Assembly (NCBI GenBank): GCA_016191565.1
Contig: JACPWA010000217.1
Span: 1-5,238, forward strand
Source of the DNA: Simkania negevensis
GTDB taxonomy: Bacteria > Chlamydiota > Chlamydiia > Chlamydiales > Simkaniaceae
DNA: 5,238 bases
Reading direction: 5' to 3'
This document shows positions 1-5,238 of the stretch, piece after piece. Numbering within the stretch: position 1 is the first letter of the stretch; the number at the start of each line of letters is the position of its first letter. The notes under the pieces were generated by a model, which did not search any database, was not told where the DNA came from, and saw only the letters and a program-made list of their open reading frames with translations. A program made the translations under genes and the position numbers.

Positions 1-816
1 AACTAACGCTACTCCTGATGCCCAAGCAATGAGAGTACTCATCTTTCCTAAAGCTCTAGGCACTCCTGTCTGTATACAATTCCAGAATAACTTTCTTTTG
101 AAAGAGAAATCTTTCGTTTGATATTCCTTGTCTTCTTTAAGAAAAAGGCAAAAAAGGATTGCGCAATACACTGTTTGAGAAAGAGCAGTGGCTATAGCTG
201 CTCCTGAGATTCCAAGAGAGGGGATCCATCCCTTTATGCCAAAAATAAGGCAATAATTGAGAAGGATATTGAGCAAATTGGCCATGAGAGTTACAGCAGC
301 TACAATCAAGGGTTTTCCCTTTCCAATATAGAAAGCAGCAAGTACACCTCCCAGAGGGAAAAGAAAGTTAACATACATCAAAGGGAAAAAATAAAGTTTT
401 CCTAAGTGTGCTATCTCGCTGTGGTTAAAAAAAAGGGGGGCGGCTAGCTTGCTAAGAGGAAGTGTGAAAAGCATAGAGAAAAGGGAGAACCAGATCATCT
501 GCCAAGTATAAGCTCCTGCTAGTTCTTTCTGATCTGAACCGATATGTTTGCTCACATACACCTGATTCATCGTAGCAACCCGCATGGGGACGACCTGAAA
601 GAGGATGCAAAGATAATTTGCAGAGCTCACGGCTTTTAGAGCATCTAAAGAGTAGTGGGAGAGAAAAAGCCGGTCACAAAATCCCATTAAGCTTCCTGAA
701 AGAAGAGAAAGCATTATAGGAAGCACTAGGGTCATCAGTTCCCTAAAGCTTCCTTCAGGGTAACGGGTGAGCTGAGAGGAGTGGGGAATAGAAATAGTGA
801 CAGCTGAGGTGATCAT
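1..816 (-). CDS. MATE-family multidrug efflux antiporter, 3' end beyond window
   Basis: This is an inner-membrane antiporter of the MATE family, which exports cationic drugs or metabolites in exchange for Na+ or H+. The reading frame starts at ATG 816-814 and stays open for 272 codons to base 1, so roughly 60% of a typical ~450-residue MATE protein is present. Hydrophobic segments fit about seven of the usual twelve helices, for example residues ~27-48, ~61-82, ~105-125, ~138-158 and ~165-192. Family-like features are the Pro-containing first helix (LVLPIMLSLLSGSLMGF), the loop with GSDQKE near residue 93 (compare 'GAGD' in the family), and the block at ~170-212. That block contains NLLNILLNYCLIFG followed by LGISGAAIATAL, a strong MATE hallmark. 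The start is supported by GGAAG on the minus strand (827-823), six bases upstream. The ATG at 829-827 is in another frame that soon stops. It is divergent from the large gene at 1120. The substrate cannot be inferred. Confidence 0.9.
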   Translation of the reverse strand, partial: MITSAVTISIPHSSQLTRYPEGSFRELMTLVLPIMLSLLSGSLMGFCDRLFLSHYSLDALKAVSSANYLCILFQVVPMRVATMNQVYVSKHIGSDQKELAGAYTWQMIWFSLFSMLFTLPLSKLAAPLFFNHSEIAHLGKLYFFPLMYVNFLFPLGGVLAAFYIGKGKPLIVAAVTLMANLLNILLNYCLIFGIKGWIPSLGISGAAIATALSQTVYCAILFCLFLKEDKEYQTKDFSFKRKLFWNCIQTGVPRALGKMSTLIAWASGVALV

Positions 817-852
817 CTGTTTCTTCCATAGTAATTAGGGAGATGCTTCAAC

Positions 853-882
853 ATTCTAAAGTTAATTTGAGAAAAAAAACAA
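853..882 (-). promoter_or_regulatory. Predicted sigma-70-type promoter for the MATE gene
   Basis: Read on the minus strand, TTGTTT (882-877) and TAGAAT (858-853) lie 18 bases apart and resemble -35 and -10 hexamers. Transcription would start about 30 bases before the ATG at 816, giving a short leader with the GGAAG ribosome binding site. The -35 region coincides with the T-run of the hairpin just upstream. Hexamer matches in AT-rich DNA occur by chance, so this is a prediction only. Confidence 0.45.
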
Positions 883-906
883 GGAAAGCTTTTGAAAATG
901 CTTCCT
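872..906 (-). terminator. Terminator-like hairpin with T-run, minus strand
   Basis: On the minus strand, AGGAAGC (906-900) can pair with GCTTTCCT (889-882) with one bulged base. The apical region contains TTTT/AAAA and can partly extend the stem. It is followed after two or three bases by a run of eight T (879-872). This is the shape of a Rho-independent terminator acting on leftward transcription. It lies upstream of the MATE gene, not after a visible leftward gene. It might insulate the MATE promoter from antisense transcripts, or it could be chance in AT-rich DNA. No energy calculation was possible here. Confidence 0.4.
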
Positions 907-1109
907 AGTATTGTGGCAGTTTTTATAAAAAAACAATTTTTAATCTATTTAGTCTGTGTAAACCAGCGGTAGATTTTTCTAAACAAACAACCACCTTCAA
1001 TAAATAACCTGTCTCCTTAGATCTGTTCAGTCAAGAAGTGCACACATTTTTGTAGAAAAACCTATTTTAAGAAAACCTTCTAAAGGCTTAACATTGTCTT
1101 AAATTAACT

Positions 1110-1116
1110 GGATAGG
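1110..1116 (+). promoter_or_regulatory. Weak ribosome binding site for the GTG start at 1120
   Basis: GGATAGG precedes GTG 1120. The GGA is seven bases and the AGG three bases upstream, so the match to an anti-Shine-Dalgarno site is poor. An in-frame TAA at 1105-1107 means that GTG 1120 is the first usual start codon in the frame. The alternative is ATG 1204 (residue 29), preceded by the purine-rich GAGAAGAAGAG. Choosing that would shorten the protein by 28 residues and would not add a signal peptide. Confidence 0.4.
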
Positions 1117-1119
1117 TCT

Positions 1120-4100
1120 GTGAAGAAAGACACTTCTAAAGATCAAGCTAAGTTAGAAGCTCTCTTAGACTGTATCGAGCTTGCCTACGATAGAGAAGAA
1201 GAGATGCAGTCGACGCTTATTAGGAGTGAGTTTCCGTGGATGTTGGAGCTCTTTGCTCACCTTCTTCCTGCAAAAATTTTAGACGAAGGATATGATGGGA
1301 TAGAAGAGTGGCTGAACCACGCTCTTCCTATTACCACCTGGGCTCCGACAAGTTCGTCCTTGATTTATTCTATTTTTTCCCTCTCTTTCTTTAAGGGAGA
1401 TGCAGCAACTTTGCACCTCGTTAGTAAAATCGTAAGCAAAGCCCTTGAGGAGAGCCAAGATGTGGAGCTTGTTTCAAGCGAGCATATTAAATTTCACTTA
1501 AAAAAGCGTCCTCTCGGACTTCTTTTAGCTACTCATCTTAAGCTGATTGTTAAAAGAAAAGAAACAATAATCAACGTGGAGAGCATTCTGTCTAAGGCGG
1601 TCCAAGATCTTAACAAAATTCTCCGTTTTCATTATCTGGAGAAACTCGTTTTAGAAGCCAATCTTTTTACAAACAAAGATAAAGAGCACCTTGCCTACAA
1701 AGAGCTCACTTCTCTTCTTAAAAGAAGGCCTAGATTTTTTGATTCCAGCCTTGTAGATGACTTAAGTCGGCTCCTTGCAAATGCCAGTGAGCATTTTAAA
1801 AGTCTTCGATCGTTTCAACATCTTGTTCGAATGGCACTCTCCTTTAATCACGTTCATGCGGATCTCTCTCATAAGGCAGCTCAGTTTTCCAAGAAAAGAT
1901 ATGTGGCCCTGCGCCTCCTCCCTACCAGCCTCTTTTTTCCTTTTAAGTCCAGACCTGCTATGGGGATTTTAATAGGCCTTGCTCTTTTAGATGGCTATGA
2001 ACGGACCGAGCCTTCCCATATTCTTGCCTCCATTGAAGAATTAATAGGGAGTGTGCAGGAGATAAAAGGCTCTTTCTATATTCATTACAATCAGCCAGGG
2101 CCCATTTCGCTCCTCTATCTCGAAGTAGAAAAAAACAATTTGCAACCCTTTTCCCTTGCCGATAGAAAAAAACTCCATTGTCACCTTCCTCAATTGGTGA
2201 AACAACGGATTCAGGTACTTACCCCCTCTATTTTTTCGGTAAACAATGAAGAAGATACGATGAAAACAATCCTCATTTTAAGCCGAGAAATCACAAAAGT
2301 AGATGATTTCCCTGAGATGAACATCCGTTTTGACCAACAAACAACGACTCATTTAATTTTTACAGTTATTTTAGTCTATGTTCCAAAATCAGATGAGGTA
2401 GCAATAGAAGAAAAGCTCTTTTCTAAGGAAGAGGAGATCACAATCTCTTGTGAACGGACCAATGTGGTAGGCCACTTCAATCCAAGCTCTCCTAAGGTGG
2501 CTAAAGTCTTCCGCTTTGAGGTTCCTATTACTTCCAAGATCTTGCGGGTGGACTCCTCAATCCATCTTTCCCTTGCTAGAGAAAAAGTAGCGTCTCTCAT
2601 CCATACAGCCCTTGGCCCTGTGCGCGATTACAATGGGGGGATGATTTGGAAACAGAAAGTTTTATTTTCAGAATTTACTACTTTTTTCCCCGAAGTCAAT
2701 ACAGAAAATCCTGACCTTTTGGAAAACTTTTTTTATGGAATTACCCCGATAGAAAAACAGGTTACCCTTCCTTTAGAATCATTTAAAACCCTCTTTACTC
2801 TATGTCTTGAAGTGCTGAAAACCTCCTCCTCTAGCAAACACTCTCTCCTTAAATCAACTAGAGAAGGAGAGACTCTCCATCTAGCTTTAAAAATTGCTAA
2901 TCCCGCGTTTAAGAAGAAGATTCTCAATCTCTTAACTTCTCCTTTACTAGATCAATCGAAACTCTCCTCAGTGATTGAAACCTCATTCAAGGAAAAGGAT
3001 AGCTACATCATAGGATTCATTTGCCCAAATCGAAGTCAGGAATCTTCTCACCTCCTTCTTAAAGTCCTTATGGAGCAACTTTATGAAATCGATGTACAGC
3101 AAAAGACGGAGCAGATTTTACGCCTCTCCATTTCTTGTGGTCCTCTTTCCTTTGATCCTCGACTAGGGGGAGGGGAGATTTCCGGGGCTATTTTGAAGCT
3201 TCTTTTCGAGGGATTGATGCGTGTAGAAGGGAAAAGTAAGCTGAATCATGCTGTTGCAGAATGCTATACTCTTTCTAGAGATCAAAAAGTCTATAGCTTT
3301 AAGCTACGTAAGGCTTTTTGGTCGAATGGAGATTTGATAACTGCTCAAGACTTTGCCTACGCGTGGAAGACAACTCTTTCGCCCCGTTTTCATACCCCGT
3401 TTTCTTATCTTTTCTATCCGATTAAGCATGCCAAAGCAGTAAAAAGTGCACAGCTTCCTGTTGAGAAGCTTGGTATTTACGTCATTTCTGATTCTGAGCT
3501 AGTAGTAGAACTTGAGTCTCCAACTCCCCATTTTCTTGAGTTAACTGCTAATAGTTTATATGCTCCTGTTAACCATCGAATAGACCAAAAAAATCCAAAC
3601 TGGTCTTCCTATGCAGGAAAGGATTTTGTTTCTAATGGCCCTTTTTCTCTTTATTCTGCCAATTCCCATTGTTACGAACTGGTTAAAAATAAGAGATATT
3701 GGAATCAATCTGAAGTGAAACTTAATAGAATTTTGATCGCAAAAGCGAGCTTTCAAAAAGCACATCAAATGTTTAAAAATAAAGAAATCGATTGGCTGGG
3801 AACTCCCTTTTATCCATCGACTATTATTTCTAGTTGTAAAAGGGATACTAGGATGCACAGACAGAGAAGTAATGCACAAATCTATTGGTATGTTTGCAAT
3901 TGTCAAGATCCTTTTCTTAAAAATGCTAATATTCGAAAAGCTCTTGCTTATGCGATTAATCGTGAATCTTTACTTAAAACCCTTGCATATGATGGAGAAG
4001 CAGCAACCTCTATTCTTCCTCTTGTACATGCTCAGGGTTTTGACCCTCTTCTTAAGGTGGGAGACGTAGCAAAGGCCCAAAATTATTTCGCTTTAGGGCT

Positions 4101-4626
4101 CAAAGAGAGTGGGTTTAGCCTTACTTCTCCTCCTAAGATAAAATTATGTATTTCTGCATGGGGGACTAGAGGTGAGATTGCCTTAGCGACAGTCAATCGG
4201 TGGCGAGAGGTTTTAGGTATTGATTGTGGGATTGAAGAAAATGAATGGAAAGAGCTTTTTTCTAAAGCATGTCAGGGAGATTATCAGATGGCAGGAATCA
4301 TGTGGAAACCTTTGATAAATAGCCCCATGTATACCCTCGATGTCTTTAGAGAAAAAGGACACCCCGTAAATTTCTCTAATTGGGAGGAGGTCGGATATCA
4401 GGAAAAAGTAGCCAAAGCAATAAAAGAAACGAAAAAGGAGAAACAATATAGAGCTTTTGCTGAAGCAGAAACGATTCTTATGCATTCCCTTCCTGTTATC
4501 CCTGTCATCTATGAAAATGAGTATTCGGTAAAGAATCTATCGTTAAAAGGTTGCTATCGGTCTGATATGCAACGGATTGATTTTTCAAGAGGTTATTTTG
4601 AAGAAAATGAAAATGTTTTAAATTAG
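1120..4626 (+). CDS. Large protein with C-terminal family-5 (OppA-like) peptide-binding domain
   Basis: This 1168-residue protein has three visible parts. Residues 1 to ~380 are mainly helical and charged, with a possible alpha-solenoid look (for example around 160-260), and match nothing I know. Residues ~380-650 are mixed, with a hydrophobic strand near 411-421 and a striking VRDYNGGMIWKQK at 501-513, and are also unrecognised. Residues ~665-1155 form a family-5 extracellular solute-binding domain as in OppA/DppA. Evidence for that domain includes SFDPR (677-681), LFEGLM (695-700), and A713-x7-D721-x2-VYSFKLR, then WSNGD and TAQDF (734-745). VSNGPFSL (837-844), KNKRYW (856-861), RKALAYAINRESL (939-951) and HSLPVIPVIY (1122-1131) also fit. 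Family members are normally ~500-550 residues with a signal peptide or lipobox, and this protein has neither. Its role may be peptide sensing or uptake, but a cytoplasmic or specially secreted location is equally possible. No permease or ATPase genes are adjacent. Confidence 0.9.
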   Translation: MKKDTSKDQAKLEALLDCIELAYDREEEMQSTLIRSEFPWMLELFAHLLPAKILDEGYDGIEEWLNHALPITTWAPTSSSLIYSIFSLSFFKGDAATLHLVSKIVSKALEESQDVELVSSEHIKFHLKKRPLGLLLATHLKLIVKRKETIINVESILSKAVQDLNKILRFHYLEKLVLEANLFTNKDKEHLAYKELTSLLKRRPRFFDSSLVDDLSRLLANASEHFKSLRSFQHLVRMALSFNHVHADLSHKAAQFSKKRYVALRLLPTSLFFPFKSRPAMGILIGLALLDGYERTEPSHILASIEELIGSVQEIKGSFYIHYNQPGPISLLYLEVEKNNLQPFSLADRKKLHCHLPQLVKQRIQVLTPSIFSVNNEEDTMKTILILSREITKVDDFPEMNIRFDQQTTTHLIFTVILVYVPKSDEVAIEEKLFSKEEEITISCERTNVVGHFNPSSPKVAKVFRFEVPITSKILRVDSSIHLSLAREKVASLIHTALGPVRDYNGGMIWKQKVLFSEFTTFFPEVNTENPDLLENFFYGITPIEKQVTLPLESFKTLFTLCLEVLKTSSSSKHSLLKSTREGETLHLALKIANPAFKKKILNLLTSPLLDQSKLSSVIETSFKEKDSYIIGFICPNRSQESSHLLLKVLMEQLYEIDVQQKTEQILRLSISCGPLSFDPRLGGGEISGAILKLLFEGLMRVEGKSKLNHAVAECYTLSRDQKVYSFKLRKAFWSNGDLITAQDFAYAWKTTLSPRFHTPFSYLFYPIKHAKAVKSAQLPVEKLGIYVISDSELVVELESPTPHFLELTANSLYAPVNHRIDQKNPNWSSYAGKDFVSNGPFSLYSANSHCYELVKNKRYWNQSEVKLNRILIAKASFQKAHQMFKNKEIDWLGTPFYPSTIISSCKRDTRMHRQRSNAQIYWYVCNCQDPFLKNANIRKALAYAINRESLLKTLAYDGEAATSILPLVHAQGFDPLLKVGDVAKAQNYFALGLKESGFSLTSPPKIKLCISAWGTRGEIALATVNRWREVLGIDCGIEENEWKELFSKACQGDYQMAGIMWKPLINSPMYTLDVFREKGHPVNFSNWEEVGYQEKVAKAIKETKKEKQYRAFAEAETILMHSLPVIPVIYENEYSVKNLSLKGCYRSDMQRIDFSRGYFEENENVLN
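3112..4584 (+). other. SBP_bac_5-like domain within the large protein
   Basis: These codons (residues ~665-1155) cover a complete family-5 solute-binding fold, from the first strand (LRLSISCGPLSFDP) to the last helix and strand (HSLPVIPVIYENEYSVKN). Its length of ~490 residues equals a mature OppA or DppA, so the domain does not look truncated. The classic signature spacing around residues 713-730 is intact. The preceding residues (~650-664) carry no hydrophobic signal or cleavage site, so I see no sign that it was once a separate secreted gene with its own export signal. Boundaries are approximate. Confidence 0.85.
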
Positions 4627-4787
4627 CTTGAAGAAAAGGAATAGATGCTTTTTTGGTAGTTAAGTAACTTTTTAGATGATGTCCTAAAATTTGAAACAAA
4701 AAAGTTTTTAATGGTTTTTTTACTATTTTTTTGAAGGATGTGCAAAACCTTCTCTTAAAATTTTGAAATATCCGGTGAGGGTAAAAT
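4627..4787. other. AT-rich intergenic gap with T-runs
   Basis: This 161-base gap lies between the large gene and the 101-codon gene. It contains several T-runs (4649-4654, 4669-4673, 4715-4721, 4726-4732). The only hairpin near a T-run is AGTT/AACT (4658-4669) with a four-base loop, which is too weak to call a terminator. The right part carries a possible promoter for the small gene. Confidence 0.5.
4731..4760 (+). promoter_or_regulatory. Possible promoter of the 101-codon gene
   Basis: TTGAAG (4731-4736) and TTAAAA (4755-4760) lie 18 bases apart and resemble sigma-70-type hexamers. They are placed to start a transcript about 20 bases before ATG 4788. The sequence is AT-rich, so chance matches are likely. 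The distance from the large gene (161 bases) fits independent transcription. Confidence 0.3.
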
Positions 4788-5093
4788 ATGACTAAAGCAG
4801 AGCAAGTAAATCAAATGGTTTATCCATGGGTAAATAGCGTAATAGATAGATTTTATAAGGAAATTAAAAAAGGTAAAGATAAGCTTTTTTCTCGCATAGT
4901 TGCTCTTGATCAAGACCCTAAAGATCCATTTCTTTTTCTTATAACATGGAAAGGAGCAAATAAAAATCATAAGCAAACGCTGATGCGTTTAGACCCAAAG
5001 AAAAATACTTTTTACTATGAAAACGGAAATCCACATACAATTAAAAAGATGGAAACTTTTCTACGGTCTATGTTTAAGCACTGTGATCTATAA
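4788..5093 (+). CDS. Small basic protein of unknown function (101 residues)
   Basis: I do not recognise this protein. The start is well supported: GGTGAGGG (4774-4781) lies six bases before the ATG, and the frame ends at TAA 5091-5093. The product is lysine-rich. It reads as an N-terminal helix (residues ~1-31), strand-like stretches (FSRIVALD, FLFLITWKG, TLMRLD, TFYYENG), and a C-terminal helix (~84-98, TIKKMETFLRSMF). It has no signal peptide, membrane segment or metal-binding cluster. An alpha-beta-alpha fold is my inference from residue pattern only. Its G+C is about 30-33% on the lines I counted, lower than much of the large gene. GGAGAAGG immediately after its stop codon could serve as ribosome binding site for a following frame at 5113. 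Confidence 0.75.
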   Translation: MTKAEQVNQMVYPWVNSVIDRFYKEIKKGKDKLFSRIVALDQDPKDPFLFLITWKGANKNHKQTLMRLDPKKNTFYYENGNPHTIKKMETFLRSMFKHCDL

Positions 5094-5112
5094 GGAGAAG
5101 GTGATACTAAAT

Positions 5113-5178
5113 ATGAGAAATAAAATTACTAAAGTGGATCGCCTAACATATCGCCTTCCTGCAGAAGGACGAGAGTGA
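5113..5178 (+). CDS. Very short possible reading frame or broken gene start (21 residues)
   Basis: ATG 5113 follows the 101-codon gene by 19 bases and is preceded by GGAG (5094-5097) and AAGGTG (5098-5103), so it has usable translation signals. An in-frame GTG lies at 5101. The frame ends at TGA 5176-5178 after MRNKITKVDRLTYRLPAEGR plus E. Twenty-one residues give no family clue. It could be a small peptide, the start of a gene broken by a frameshift (the +1 frame stays open to the window end), or chance. Confidence 0.25.
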   Translation: MRNKITKVDRLTYRLPAEGRE

Positions 5179-5182
5179 TCTG

Positions 5183-5238
5183 ATGATCCTGAAGACTCAG
5201 ATCGAAATGCTGGAACACATGCAGTCTACCAGCCCCGC
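5183..5238 (+). CDS. Start or fragment of a gene with foreign codon use, truncated by window end
   Basis: From ATG 5183 the frame is open to the window end (18 full codons, MILKTQIEMLEHMQSTSP). GAGAG (5171-5175) could act as a weak ribosome binding site. The same frame is open upstream back to a TAA at 5144-5146. Over its 30 codons from 5147, G+C is about 53%, 23% and 77% at codon positions 1, 2 and 3. This is a typical coding signature of a GC-richer genome and quite unlike the AT-rich gene just before. I do not recognise the product. It may be a true gene start, a 5'-truncated remnant that entered by transfer, or foreign DNA joined to the contig. Confidence 0.35.
   Translation, partial: MILKTQIEMLEHMQSTSP

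Larger units (their letters stand above)
817..1119. other. Divergent intergenic region, AT-rich, non-coding
   Basis: This 303-base region separates the divergent starts of the MATE gene and the large fusion gene. Its left part holds the predicted MATE promoter, ribosome binding site and a terminator-like hairpin. The rest (about 907-1109) is AT-rich with several A and T runs. I found no convincing reading frame, RNA gene or riboswitch in it. For the rightward gene I see no good promoter. The best candidate is TTTAAG (1066-1071) and TAACAT (1089-1094), 17 bases apart, and it matches the consensus poorly. Confidence 0.6.

Noticed and set aside
1088..1116. TTAACA and GATAGG, 17 bases apart, as promoter of the large gene
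   Set aside because: Transcription would start at or after the GTG at 1120, and the -10 match is poor.
2376..2600. Minus-strand frame of 74 codons opposite the large gene
   Set aside because: It lies wholly within the large coding region, has no supporting signals, and its product resembles nothing. It is a codon shadow.
3556..3906. Minus-strand frame of 116 codons opposite the binding domain
   Set aside because: The plus-strand frame here carries clear family-5 motifs (VSNGPFSL, KNKRYW). The antisense frame is an AT-rich shadow without a ribosome binding site that I can see.
4213..4485. Minus-strand frame of 90 codons rich in Phe and Leu
   Set aside because: It is opposite conserved binding-domain sequence. 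The Phe richness comes from AAA/GAA codons on the coding strand, so it is not a true membrane protein.
4658..4673. Small hairpin with T-run after the large gene as terminator
   Set aside because: The stem is only four AT-rich pairs with one G-C pair. That is too weak to call an intrinsic terminator.
4755..4976. Minus-strand frame of 73 codons opposite the small gene
   Set aside because: The plus-strand frame has the better start, ribosome binding site and protein character. The antisense product is a low-complexity hydrophobic shadow.
5129..5236. Minus-strand frame open from the window end to TAG at 5131-5129
   Set aside because: It could be the end of a convergent gene, but codon-position G+C fits the plus-strand frame better. 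No recognisable product in either direction.

Overview
The window looks like a piece of a low-to-moderate GC bacterial chromosome. Hand counts on single 60-base lines give about 28-55% G+C. It holds one divergent gene pair, a small gene, and a compositionally foreign-looking right end. The transporter and the peptide-binding domain are both clearly bacterial. The style of the transporter (a 'DRLFL..YSLDA' stretch after the first membrane helix) and the AT-leaning codon use remind me of intracellular Gram-negative bacteria such as the Chlamydiota or Legionellales. That is an impression, not a demonstrated assignment.

Left, minus strand (816 to 1): the first 272 codons of a MATE-family multidrug/Na+ or H+ antiporter, running off the window edge. 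It has a good ribosome binding site and a plausible sigma-70-type promoter. A hairpin with a T-run lies directly upstream on the same strand and overlaps that promoter. Between the divergent starts (817-1119) there is AT-rich non-coding DNA.

Centre, plus strand (1120-4626): a single 1168-residue reading frame. Its last ~500 residues are a full-length family-5 (OppA/DppA-like) peptide-binding domain. The ~660 residues before it are a helical N-terminal region and a central mixed region that I do not recognise. There is no signal peptide or lipobox, which is unusual because family-5 binding proteins normally work in the periplasm or as lipoproteins. This is the most interesting object in the window.

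Right, plus strand: after a 161-base AT-rich gap comes a well-formed 101-codon gene of unknown function (4788-5093). A very short reading frame (5113-5178) and a truncated frame running off the end (from about 5183) follow. The last ~90 bases jump to about 52% G+C with about 77% G+C at third codon positions in one frame, against about 32% G+C in the 101-residue gene. The right end may therefore be a different gene class, an acquired fragment or a join.

No functional link between the MATE transporter, the large fusion and the small gene can be shown from sequence. The large gene and the MATE gene are divergent and not an operon. I see no RNA gene, CRISPR array, complete insertion sequence or origin.
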